Assembly (NCBI RefSeq): GCF_900142415.1
Contig: NZ_FRAU01000006.1
Location: 62,001 to 126,000, forward strand
Source of the DNA: Rhodothermus profundi
GTDB taxonomy: Bacteria; Bacteroidota; Rhodothermia; Rhodothermales; Rhodothermaceae
DNA length: 64,000 bases
Direction of reading: 5' to 3'
The notes below the pieces were generated by a model. That model worked only from the letters and a program-made list of their open reading frames with translations, searched no databases and was not told the DNA's origin. A program made the translations under genes and the position numbers. Positions 48,357 to 58,200 of this stretch are shown in pieces. Each line of letters starts with the position of its first letter. The stretch's first letter is position 1.

Positions 48357-49997
48357 TCAGGTTAGACGCGTTCTCAAATGATCCGCAAGCCGCAAGCTCA
48401 GTGCCACAATTGTTAGCGTCGGGTTTGCAAAACCACCTGTCGGAAAAACAGACGATCCAGTTACATACAGATTCTTTACACCGTGCACGCGACAGTTGGG
48501 ATCCACGACCCCTTCGCGGGGGCTGGCATGCATACGGGTGGTTCCCATGTGATGGAATCCCCCGGTAATCCCATCGGGGGGTATGCGGCGTAACGTTTCC
48601 ACCTGCACACGCCCCCATCCCAGATGGGCCAGTTCCCGGGCAACCAGTTGCTGCGCGCGCTGCAGGCTTTCTACATCCTGGCGACTGATCTGCCAGTGCA
48701 GTTCCAGGCGTGGCTGTCCAAACACATCCCTGCGACGGGACAGCCGCACCCGACTTTCTGGATTCGGGGCCTGCTCGGTCATATGATGCAGCACAAAAGC
48801 GACCGGCATGCGCTCCTCACTTTTTTTGCCTTTTAGAGAGAGCAGGCGCGTGGTAGCCCAGGGGATTAAGCGAGGCATATCACGTGCCAATCGGAAAAGC
48901 TGGCGAGGTAAGTCTTCTGGCCAGGTGCGGTGCCGAACCGCTTCCCGCAGGATGCGCAGCGCTTCAAATCCGCCCCAGAGCAACGGATTGTTGCGACGGG
49001 GCAGCGCGGCGCGATCGCTTGGCCAGAGCGCCACGCAGTAATTCAGCAGTCCCTCGCGCCGCACCACTTCCTCCCGCAGAGCCAGTTTCCCCATGATCCA
49101 GGTATCTCCTTGGCGGTGCAGCCGATAAAAGCCCAGTTGGGGAATTAACGTGCGGTCGGCCGGTACAAACACACCCGAGAGAAAATGGAGGTGCTCCATA
49201 AAAAACCGCCCGACCCGGTCATAGCTGTTTCCTAGCCCCTGAGGGCAGACCTGGTTGGAGAGCAGCAGCAGACGCGCATTCTCCAGACCACCGGCGGCCA
49301 GCACAAAACAGCGCGCGCGTATCGTCACCGTAGCCCGATCAGGCCGCGCAACTCGAACGCCCTCGACCACCTCTCCGGTTTCATTGGTCAGCAGTTCAAG
49401 CACATGGGCGTGCAGGCATACGGTCACGTTTGGCGCAGCCAGCAACGCCGGCCCATAGACCTGGTAAAAGCGCGTGGGATCGCCAAACTGAAACAAGGCC
49501 GTGCGCAACACCCCACTTCCTTCAGAGAGCAACGGGCGCTCCGTAGCCGAGGCCCAGGCTTCGGCCGTATAGGGACGATCTTCCAGTCCAAAAAAAGCCT
49601 GCGCTCGGCGATAGTACGGCGCAACCGTCTCATAGCCAAAAGGCCAACCGCTGAACGAAATGCCTTCGCGCCGTTCAAAATCAAGGGGATCAAGAGGACG
49701 CAGCCGAATGCGACAGACGCCCGGTGCGACTTCGTAATCCCAGAGGTGGCTCGAACCGCCCAGCGCACGTGCCCGGGCCATATCCAGCGGAAAATAAGGA
49801 TAGCCAGTAATGTCGCCCCGGCTCAGCCGATTGGTAGCCGGTTCTGGCCGCTCACCTCCGGTCTCCACCAGACAAATGCGCAGCCCACTCTCACGCAGCG
49901 CCCACGCCAGCGTTAGTCCAGCGACACCTCCACCTACAATGCATAAATCGTACGGCCCGAGTTCTGGCTGTTCAAATACCTGTAGGTCAATTTTCAT
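48357..49997 (-). CDS. GMC-family FAD-dependent oxidoreductase
   Basis: 546 residues from ATG 49997, which overlaps the stop of the nucleotidyltransferase (ATGA) and has a GGGGGA ribosome site; the frame is open further upstream. The FAD site is YDLCIVGGGVAGLTLAWAL, with CLVETGGE as the ribose-binding acidic strand. The C-terminal GMC signature is HHMGTTRMHASP and GSSVFPTGGFANPTLTIVALSLRLADHL. GMC enzymes oxidise alcohols or sugars. The substrate may be a sugar or polyol attached to a secondary metabolite; this is an inference from the operon. Confidence 0.9.
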   Translation of the reverse strand: MKIDLQVFEQPELGPYDLCIVGGGVAGLTLAWALRESGLRICLVETGGERPEPATNRLSRGDITGYPYFPLDMARARALGGSSHLWDYEVAPGVCRIRLRPLDPLDFERREGISFSGWPFGYETVAPYYRRAQAFFGLEDRPYTAEAWASATERPLLSEGSGVLRTALFQFGDPTRFYQVYGPALLAAPNVTVCLHAHVLELLTNETGEVVEGVRVARPDRATVTIRARCFVLAAGGLENARLLLLSNQVCPQGLGNSYDRVGRFFMEHLHFLSGVFVPADRTLIPQLGFYRLHRQGDTWIMGKLALREEVVRREGLLNYCVALWPSDRAALPRRNNPLLWGGFEALRILREAVRHRTWPEDLPRQLFRLARDMPRLIPWATTRLLSLKGKKSEERMPVAFVLHHMTEQAPNPESRVRLSRRRDVFGQPRLELHWQISRQDVESLQRAQQLVARELAHLGWGRVQVETLRRIPPDGITGGFHHMGTTRMHASPREGVVDPNCRVHGVKNLYVTGSSVFPTGGFANPTLTIVALSLRLADHLRTRLT

Positions 49998-51184
49998 GGG
50001 TTTCCCCCAGGATGCAATCGCTCTACCAATACGCGCACCGGCCGAATGAGCGGATAGAGAAAGGTAAGCTGCTCGGGCAACCGGCAAAACGCCCGATCTT
50101 TTTCGGTAGGAGCCAGGGCCAACTTTAGATGATGTCCCAGATAGCCCAGGCGGTGGCGCCAGCGTTCGCGCTCTCTGAGATGATACCAGAACACAGGCCA
50201 GAAGGCATAGACCTCGGTATTGTCTCGAAACATCCACCGATGGACAACTTCGCGGGCCATGCGGTGTGCTATGCGTCTCTGACGCAACCGAGATTGTATG
50301 CCTTCTGGCACCGGCGCCCCCAGCAACGCTTCAGCTAAAATGAGTCCAATGGCCAGCACCCGTTCCACCCCAAGATCGCGTGCCTGCTGCGCGACAAAGC
50401 TCCAGTCCAGCTCCGGACAGCGGCGCACCAACTCGGCCACATCAGCCACCCAGGTCAGCTTGAGCCAGCGGTGTTTGTTGCCATGAATGACGAGATACAG
50501 CAGCAGGTCTTCAGGAGCCATGGTGCGTATGGTGCGCCCGGCGAAAGGCACCGGTCGATGCCGCGCCCATATAGCTTCAGGGTCCAGCGCCAGGTCATAG
50601 ATCGTGTAGAAAAAGGCCCAGTGGAGTTCGACGACAAAATGGCGACTTTCGTGGATGAATTCGAAGCCGAGCTGCGTATCGAGATACGCTTCTTCTTCGG
50701 CACCGGACAGCATTTTATGGGCCTGATACCCCATGGCTTCCAGGACGCGACGCGCCTTTCGAAAATCAGCACGTCGCACGAGCAGATCGATGTCCACGTA
50801 CACCCGCGCGGCCGGATCGCCATAGATAAGGGCAGCCAGCGCGGGCCCTTTGAAAGGAAGCACCGGAATCCCTTCCGCTTCCAGTTGATCAATGAGCCGC
50901 AACAACTCCTGGGTCTGGTGCAGGTTATGGAGGGCCAGCGACCGCGCTTCGCTTTCTAACCGAAGACGCCAGGGTTCCGGAATCGCATCCGGTGCTATCT
51001 GCAGAAGATTGCGATATACCAGCGCCACCACGCCATGCCGCAACACCCACCGATACAGACGGGCCCAGTCGAGCGGCTGCGCCAGCAGCGCCCGCAATTT
51101 TTCGGCTGACGGTGTCTCCACCTGAGTCCGCGCTGCCAGCGCCAGCACCTGGGCTTCTAAGGGGAGCGCCGAAAACAGCGACAT
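49994..51184 (-). CDS. Nucleotidyltransferase family protein (PF14907 type)
   Basis: 396 residues. The centre reads IPVLPFKGPALAALIYGDPAARVYVDIDLLVRRADF, the characteristic pattern of the nucleotidyltransferase family often found in lasso peptide clusters (D-x-D in YVDIDLLV as metal site), followed by FEFIHESRHFVVELHWAF and HLGVIHGNKH-like helices near LLLYLVIHGNKHRWLKL. The C-terminus has the usual YLGHHLKLAL and LYPLIRPVRV. Targets of this family are not established. It lies 7 bases after the GT2 gene and overlaps the GMC gene by 4. Confidence 0.85.
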   Translation of the reverse strand: MSLFSALPLEAQVLALAARTQVETPSAEKLRALLAQPLDWARLYRWVLRHGVVALVYRNLLQIAPDAIPEPWRLRLESEARSLALHNLHQTQELLRLIDQLEAEGIPVLPFKGPALAALIYGDPAARVYVDIDLLVRRADFRKARRVLEAMGYQAHKMLSGAEEEAYLDTQLGFEFIHESRHFVVELHWAFFYTIYDLALDPEAIWARHRPVPFAGRTIRTMAPEDLLLYLVIHGNKHRWLKLTWVADVAELVRRCPELDWSFVAQQARDLGVERVLAIGLILAEALLGAPVPEGIQSRLRQRRIAHRMAREVVHRWMFRDNTEVYAFWPVFWYHLRERERWRHRLGYLGHHLKLALAPTEKDRAFCRLPEQLTFLYPLIRPVRVLVERLHPGGNP

Positions 51185-51191
51185 GGCTTGC

Positions 51192-52307
51192 TCAGGAAAA
51201 AAACGAAGGAGACGCCTCCCGGGCGGTGCCTTCAGGCACCGTAGGCTTTATCGAGGGATTCGGCAGAGGGTGTCGGAACAACTCCTCTGGATAGTTAGGC
51301 ACAGGCTGCCGCCAGATCCGACTGCGCAGCCAGCGCACGCCTCGTGAGATCCAACTTCCTGGTGGCCCCAGAAACGTTAACGCATACCCCACGCTGCTCC
51401 GTAACGTCCAGCGCAGGCGCAGGGCCTGGCGCAGCCGCTCCCGAGCGGCCGCTCGCTGCCCCAGCGTCAGCAGTGTATTGCCATAAGTCGTCAGCGCATA
51501 AGCCATTCGCGCTTCAAAGATGGGGCGATAAGGCGCCAGATCCGGATCTTGCAAAAAATGTCGATAGCAGAACAGCTCGCCTTCAAATCCATACAGGCGC
51601 CAGTTCCAACTGCGGCTGACCCCGCCCGGTTGCCATCGACAACTGGCCAATCGCTGCGACACGTAATAGGCACCTCCTTGCTGAGCGCACCGATAGAGCA
51701 GCCACAGGTCTACCATAGCCCGCGCTTCATCCGCCAGGAACGTAGGCTGCACACGGTCGCGCCGAAACAGCACCGCCCCAATGAACACGGCCCGATCAAT
51801 CAGCGCCACCCGCAGAAAATCTTTTACCGGCCCTTCGGGCAGGCGCGCGCGTCGCCAGCGTCGGGTGTTACGCTCACTGTCGTCTGGCAACCGGCGTCCT
51901 TCGCCATCCATCACCCAGTGATCACAGAAGGCAAGAACCAGCTCTGGATGCTGGCGGAGCGGTTGCAGCAGCGTTTCTACAAACGTGGGTTCGAGTGCAT
52001 CGTCGTCACCCAGGAAACAGAAGAACTCGCCCTGCGCTATTTCAACGCCCTGCCGCCAGTTAGCTACCAATCCTCGGTTTCGATGGTTACGCACGTACAG
52101 GATGCGGTTGTCCTGCTCCTGGAAGGCCTGCACCACGGCGGGCGTGCGGTCCGTACTGGCATCGTCCAGCACAATGATTTCCAGGTGAGGATACGTCTGG
52201 GCACAAGCACTTTCCAGCGCTGTCTGTAAGTATCCGGCCCGATTGAAGGTCGGAATCAAAATGCTGACCAGCGGACTGCTATCCCCCCGACGGCTGGTTT
52301 GCGGCAT
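51192..52307 (-). CDS. Glycosyltransferase family 2
   Basis: 371 residues from ATG 52307, which has a GAGG ribosome site; a TTG at 52322 is in frame. GT2 motifs are complete: SILIPTFNRAGYLQTALES, IIVLDDASTDRTPAVV, RGLVANWRQGVEIAQGEFFCFLGDDDALEP with the D-x-D-like DDD metal site, and a later W-containing acceptor region. It transfers a sugar from a nucleotide donor. It is the first gene of the tightly packed - strand operon that ends with the asparagine-synthetase-like gene, so it could glycosylate the RiPP product, but a cell-surface glycan role is equally possible. Confidence 0.9.
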   Translation of the reverse strand: MPQTSRRGDSSPLVSILIPTFNRAGYLQTALESACAQTYPHLEIIVLDDASTDRTPAVVQAFQEQDNRILYVRNHRNRGLVANWRQGVEIAQGEFFCFLGDDDALEPTFVETLLQPLRQHPELVLAFCDHWVMDGEGRRLPDDSERNTRRWRRARLPEGPVKDFLRVALIDRAVFIGAVLFRRDRVQPTFLADEARAMVDLWLLYRCAQQGGAYYVSQRLASCRWQPGGVSRSWNWRLYGFEGELFCYRHFLQDPDLAPYRPIFEARMAYALTTYGNTLLTLGQRAAARERLRQALRLRWTLRSSVGYALTFLGPPGSWISRGVRWLRSRIWRQPVPNYPEELFRHPLPNPSIKPTVPEGTAREASPSFFS

Positions 52308-52467
52308 TGGCGCCTCACACAACGTTGGCTGAAAAATGCATAACTCCTTATGAGCAATACGTCGAGCACGCCTAAAAGATTAGCACACAACGCAGCCCAG
52401 GGCGCATCGGTTTTGACCGATCCGGCATGCGCCAACGGCGCAAGCTACCCGTCTGGATAACGCCTGA

Positions 52468-55152
52468 CTACTTCTGCACAATAAGCGTACGGCTTGCCGA
52501 ATACGGGCCGGCCTGTAGCCGAAACACGTATCGTCCGCTGGCCAATGCCTGCACGTCAAAAGGCACGCGGTGCCGCCCTGCCGGTTGCACCGCATCGACT
52601 ACCACTGCCACCCGACGTCCCAGCAGATCATAAATCTCCAGCCGAACGGGAAGCGTCTGCGGCAGCGTATACGGGAACGTAACCTTACGCACTGCAGGAT
52701 TAGGATAGGGTGCTTTCACTTCGAAAGTCCTCGCCTCTTTTCCTTCTGCAGAAGTTGGTGTTCCCTCCTGGTTTAAGAAGAACCGTTCCCAGTTACCGCC
52801 CGGCGAGATCGTTTCCCAGAAGCGGGCGACGCTGTCCAGTAATGTCGGCCGCACCCCCAGACACTGGGCATTGTAGAGATATTGCATAAAGGCTCGGTTC
52901 TTCCAATCGCTGAGATTGACTCCTGTTGACGGATGCCCATCTGCCGTACACTTTTCTTTGGGGACGTCAAAAACGGTCTCGGGTGGTTCAATGCCGTTCG
53001 ATCCGCCCACGCGTTTCCCATAAAGCGTCTGCCAGTGCCGCAGGTCGTAACGCGCAGCCTCTATGAACCATGCGCGCAATAGATTTTCCGTGATGAGTCG
53101 GAGCGTGTCTCGCGAAAGTGCCCGGAATCCCACCGGCATGTAATGCGACCCAAACCATACCAGCGGGGTAGAGACCTTCAGATTGCGCATGCCATTGCGC
53201 CGCGTGGTTCCCCAGCCGGGGGTGAACCCTTCTTCGGCATACCAGGAGGCGTGCGCCTGCATCGAGGCCAGTACATAGTAGAGATGCCCAACGGTATGAT
53301 TACGCCCGTAGCCCGTCAGGGCATTGCGGCTTACCTCAAAAATGTAGGACCAATCAATTGCCCCACCGCTGGGATTATCGGTGCGAAGCCGCGGCGTCAA
53401 AATAGTAGCCAGATGCCACCAGGCCAGGTCCTCGTATTTTAACCGGACCTTAGTTGGAAAGGGAGCTGCCGAATACTTTTCGTTTTTCGACAGGCGATGC
53501 ATGGTCTGGTCCATCAGCCAGGGTCCGGTAAGCAACAGGGCCCGATCGGCCTTTTGCATCGAAAGGCCGCGTAGATTATCCCCGTAGACGTCTGCGTAGC
53601 GATCCTCCAGCTTATACTGCACCTGAAGTTCCCACATTTTCATGAGAAACCAGCGCGCCACGGCAATGTGCATGATCCGCCCTCTTGGATCTTTAGGATA
53701 GCGTCCGCCCCACTCAGGCGGCGGGTTCAGATCGTCATGCGGATTATGCTTCGGGTTGAGTCGGAAGTTGTACCGTTGGAAAAGTTGTGCCAGCCCTTCA
53801 TCCCACTTACCAGAATTACGACTTTTCCGCTGCTGCTCCACGTAGAAATCGGGTCCCTTCTCTGCCAGCAGCCTCTTAATGGTCAGGTAATTCTGATAGT
53901 ACGTTGAGTTGTGCCAGACATCTTCGGGGAAGAAATCGCCGGGATAAACCTGAGGCCACCAGGCAAAAATGTCGGGCAGCTCAAAACTCACCGGAATGTC
54001 GGCCAGCACGAGGGTGGAATCGAGCCGCCAGTAGCGGCTCACGTTTGTCCAGGAGAGATCCGCTTCAGGTTGGAGCAGGTCCGGATCCGGGACGCCCTGA
54101 AGCGCATCCAGCACCGCCTGAAAGCGGGCGCTTGGTGCCAGAAAAGCCAGCATTTGTTGATCGGAGTCCAGCACCCATCGCCGTCCGGCGCCAGCTGCCC
54201 AGCATTCCACCGGCCGCTTGGACAACCCCGGCCCGGGCTGATACGGTGGATCCCATGGACGCCCGCCACAGCTCGAAACCGTCTCTCCGGCAGGAAGCTG
54301 GAGATCAACCGAACGAATGTAGGCGGCTATCTTCTTTCCCTCCTCTTCAGTAAGCCCATGAAACTTCGCTCGTTCTATAATGGAGCGATTCGAAAAGTTG
54401 AAATACTTCAGATCAAAGCCGCTTTCGGCATGGCAGTCGGCGCAGGCGGCGACGATAGGTTCTGGATGCGTCGGGTTGTCGATCAGGATGTGGCGGCTTT
54501 TCCAGAGGCGTTCGCCTTCAGCTATCGCTGCAGGCGAATCGTATCCCGCCGGAGGCCCCCACTGCGCTGGATCGTCCCACACAAAACGGGTCCCCTGCAG
54601 CACGCTCTGCCCGTTGCGCCCTCCGCGCCGAAGGTCCAACGCCAGCACACGGTAGCCTGAACTCAAGCCCTCTGTCTTGTTAAACCGGAACTCAATCGTA
54701 TTGCGACCCGGACGCAACTTGCCCGTACCCCGAATGGAAATCATGCCCCGAAGCGTCCGGTATGGCCCGCCTATCGGTCCCGTAAGCGGCGGCGCATACA
54801 TGCGCGCCTCCGGATAAAAGGCTTTAAAATGGGCATTGTCTATGGGAATCCAGGGGCCCCCATTGATACGGAACGACGCTTTTTTGTCGTATCCGCCGGT
54901 ATCTTCCAGCGCTGGTGTGTACGTATACCCCAGGGCATGGGCTTTTAAATACATGGAATCGACGCCGGTGGTGTCGGACACGTAGACCTCGACGGCCACC
55001 GTGTAGCCGTCTGGCCCGATCACCTCAATGGGAAGCACCACCACCACCTCCTCATTGGCATGAAGCTGCTCAGAAACGATGATCAATGCGCCGATGCCTG
55101 CAAGTATAAAGCTGCTGAAAAGCGCAAGCAGCGAACGACGGCAGTACTGCAT
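52468..55152 (-). CDS. Type IX-secreted monohaem cytochrome-domain protein A
   Basis: 894 residues with a signal segment (LFSSFILAGIGALIIVSEQLHA). Residues 30-190 form a beta domain. A c-type haem motif C237-A-D-C240-H241 is followed by LTEEEGKKIAAYIRSVD, the usual end of a class I cytochrome c fold. The large central part (about 300-790) is Trp/Tyr-rich with no recognised family. A type A T9SS sorting domain ends the protein (PYPNPAVRKVTFPYTL, YDLLGRRVAVV, LASGRYVFRLQAG). It is paralogous to the next protein. A secreted redox or binding protein is inferred. Confidence 0.8.
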   Translation of the reverse strand: MQYCRRSLLALFSSFILAGIGALIIVSEQLHANEEVVVVLPIEVIGPDGYTVAVEVYVSDTTGVDSMYLKAHALGYTYTPALEDTGGYDKKASFRINGGPWIPIDNAHFKAFYPEARMYAPPLTGPIGGPYRTLRGMISIRGTGKLRPGRNTIEFRFNKTEGLSSGYRVLALDLRRGGRNGQSVLQGTRFVWDDPAQWGPPAGYDSPAAIAEGERLWKSRHILIDNPTHPEPIVAACADCHAESGFDLKYFNFSNRSIIERAKFHGLTEEEGKKIAAYIRSVDLQLPAGETVSSCGGRPWDPPYQPGPGLSKRPVECWAAGAGRRWVLDSDQQMLAFLAPSARFQAVLDALQGVPDPDLLQPEADLSWTNVSRYWRLDSTLVLADIPVSFELPDIFAWWPQVYPGDFFPEDVWHNSTYYQNYLTIKRLLAEKGPDFYVEQQRKSRNSGKWDEGLAQLFQRYNFRLNPKHNPHDDLNPPPEWGGRYPKDPRGRIMHIAVARWFLMKMWELQVQYKLEDRYADVYGDNLRGLSMQKADRALLLTGPWLMDQTMHRLSKNEKYSAAPFPTKVRLKYEDLAWWHLATILTPRLRTDNPSGGAIDWSYIFEVSRNALTGYGRNHTVGHLYYVLASMQAHASWYAEEGFTPGWGTTRRNGMRNLKVSTPLVWFGSHYMPVGFRALSRDTLRLITENLLRAWFIEAARYDLRHWQTLYGKRVGGSNGIEPPETVFDVPKEKCTADGHPSTGVNLSDWKNRAFMQYLYNAQCLGVRPTLLDSVARFWETISPGGNWERFFLNQEGTPTSAEGKEARTFEVKAPYPNPAVRKVTFPYTLPQTLPVRLEIYDLLGRRVAVVVDAVQPAGRHRVPFDVQALASGRYVFRLQAGPYSASRTLIVQK
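54554..54638. repeat. 85-bp segment identical to 58184-58268
   Basis: The bases of this segment are identical to those at an offset of 3630 within the paralogous gene. The surrounding sequence is similar but not identical, pointing to recent duplication or gene conversion. Confidence 0.85.
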
Positions 55153-55290
55153 AGACCTGCCTCGCTGTTTGGTTAAACCAGATAGACAGGAACACGCTGA
55201 ACCGCGTTGCTCGTGGATCTGGGGGACGTGCTGCTACTGGAACAGCAACTAGTTGTGAGCGTGACGCAGCAAGAACTTGTTTTTTTCGAG

Positions 55291-58200
55291 TTACCGGATC
55301 ACGATCATCTGCCCGGTAGCCTGGTGCGGACCTGCCTGCAACCGGTAGAAGTAGGTTCCTCCAGCCAGGCTATGGGCATCCAGTACAACCCGGTGCGTAC
55401 CCGCTTCCTGGTACGCATCGACTAACGTTGCTACCCGTCGGCCCAGTACATCGAACACTTCCAGGCGTACCCGGGCAGCTTCTGGAAGCTGGTAGACCAG
55501 CACCGATCGGTTGGTGACAGGATGCGGATAAGGCGGAGACAGCGAAAAGCGCCTCGGAATGGCTTCTGCTTCTACCACCCATACCTGGTCAGGTGCAAAC
55601 TGTAGCGTGGTCGGAAGTTCCTGCTGCTGCAATGCATCGACCACCCGCTTTACTGGCAGGCGGTACGTGTCGGTCGAGCCTATCCACCAGAGCTCTAGCG
55701 TTTCGCCTATCCGGGCTCCCTCACGGGCTTCCGTTAGCGGTTCATCGCCCCAGACAACCACTGCTGCTCGGCCCTGGCGCACTGTCCCTTCGCCTACAAT
55801 GTCCCCTTGCTCGGTGCGCACCTGAAGCTGGCCTTCCTCGGGCAATCCTTGCAGGATAAGTACACTGCTGAGCGTAGCCCGGCTGCCTTCCGGATCGGTA
55901 ACCACTGCCGTCCGCTTCCCGCTTGGAGGGGCTGGATACCGAAGCGTTACTTCTTTTGTGACATACACCTTGTAGCCCTGGCCAGGCGTCAGGGTCTGCA
56001 GGGTGTAGACTTCGTAGTCCGGGAAGAACAGGCGTCCTTCCAGATCTTTTACCAGCACAAGCGCCGATCCCAGCGAAGCCAGCGCGTCCGCTACCGGCAT
56101 GGAGACCGTTGACCAGTAAGGAATCAGGTTCCAGCCTGCTTTCAGCGTTACCGTTGCAGAGGCTGGTATTGGACGGCCCTCTACTGTCCAGGTGGTTGGT
56201 TCGGTTACAAAAACCATATAGGCTCGGCGCCAGTCCCAGCGTTTGATCTGGTCAACGCCCAGCTCTGGACTGTACACCCTGCCAGCCTCGTCCTTAACCA
56301 GCACCAGCCGATCACGGATTGAGGCCAGCAATGCCTTCATTTGGGCACGCTCAGGCTGCACATATAGCGACACCAAATTCCATCCCGCCTGGAGCGAGAG
56401 CGTCTGCACCTGGGTATCGGTAGCCTCCAGGAAGAATCGTTCCCAGTTACCGCCCGGTGAGATTCGTTCCATGTAGCGCGCTACCCGATCCAGCACGACC
56501 GGATCCACGCCATAGCACTGCGCCTGGTAGAGGAACTGAAGCATGGCCTCATCCTTGTACCAGTTTGGATCGAGCGGTACCGGACGGCTGCAGCTTTCAC
56601 GACGCACGTCGTAGGTCGTGTCTGGAGGCAACAGGATCTTGTGTTTTTTATTGTCTCGCCAGTTGCGGATCCATTCAGCATGCCGCTCGTCGTAGCGCTC
56701 AGCCTCTTCGATCCAGATGCGCAACAGGGCCTCGGTAATATTGCGCATTTCCTCGGCTGTGAACTCCTGCGCCCGCCGCTTATGCCCGAGGTAAAACCAA
56801 GTGAGCGGCATGTGCTCTTTAAGATTCTTGAAACCTGGCCGGTTTTGCTTGCCAAACCCCGGAACCATCCAGTCGGGCGCTTTGCGCTCCACGTACCAGG
56901 ACGTGCGCGTCTGCATCATGGCGACCAGGCTCTTAAGGTATTCAGCGCCGAGTGGAATATTGTACCAGCGCTGCATATCATTGATGTGGGCAAATACGTA
57001 GTTCCAGTCGACGTTGGTCGTACCACCTGAGGTTCGCGTCCCATTGTTCAGGATGATCGAAAGCTGATACCAGGCGGCCGAGAAGTACTGATCTTGCGCC
57101 TTCGTAGCATACGGGCCAATATCAGGATATGGACTGCCCTGTTTATGCGTGGCCATGTCGTAAACCCACATGCCTCGCACGGGCCAGTTCCGATCCCATC
57201 CGCTCAGGTCTATCTCATTAGCCCGGGCGTTTTCGCCATAGATCTCAACAATTTTGTCCTCCAGTTTGTACTTATGGACCAGTTCCCAGAGTTTGATTAA
57301 AATCCATTGGCGAAGCGACAGCCGGGCTAACTCTCCTTCGCCAGACTTATCTGACCATGAGGGCGGCGTGGGCAGATCGGCCGGCATGGCCTTCGTATTG
57401 ACCTCAAATCGGAAAAAGGTGGTAATGCCCCGGCTCATCCAGGAATTCGCGTAGCGACGCGCTTCTTCCAGCAGAGCCGCTACCTGACCTGGTTGCTTAA
57501 GGGCTTCGTAGGCCTGTTCCCAACTCCGGTACGTCTCGGAGTTATGGAAGACTTCTGCTCCAAAGTAATCACCCGGGTACACACTGGGCCACCACTCGAA
57601 AATGTCAGGCATTTGATAGGCCACAGGGATGTCGGTAAGGGGCAGCGATCTTTTCAGGTTAAAATGCCGCACCAGGTTTTCCACCGACAGATCGGCCCGG
57701 GCTGTGAAGTGTTCGGGTGAAGGCGGCACGCCTTGCAGGGATTTCAGCGCCGCTTCGGTAGCCGCATCGGGTGCCAGGTAGGCCAGCACGTCGCGATCCC
57801 TGGCAAGCGCCCATTCAATACCGGCCCCGGCAGCCCAGCATTCCACCGGACGCTTCGACAGGCCTGGCCCGGGCTGATAGGGAGGGTTCCAGGGACGCCC
57901 ACCGCAGGTAGCGACCGTTTCGCCCGGAGGCAGTTCAAGATCAACGGAGCGGATGTAAGCTGCAATCTTTTTGCCCTCCTCCTCAGTAAGTCCCCGCAGC
58001 TTTGCCTTCTGAATAATGACCTGGTTCGAAAAGTTGAAGTATTTCAGATCGCGTCCATCGGTCGCATGGCAGTCGCTGCAAGCTGCCACGAGGCGTTCGC
58101 CAGCGAGCCCTTTTAGAATTCCTCGGGTCTGCCACAGACGTCGTCCTTCTTCAATAGCCTCTGGAGTATCATACCCTTCCGGCGGCCCCCACTGCGCTGG

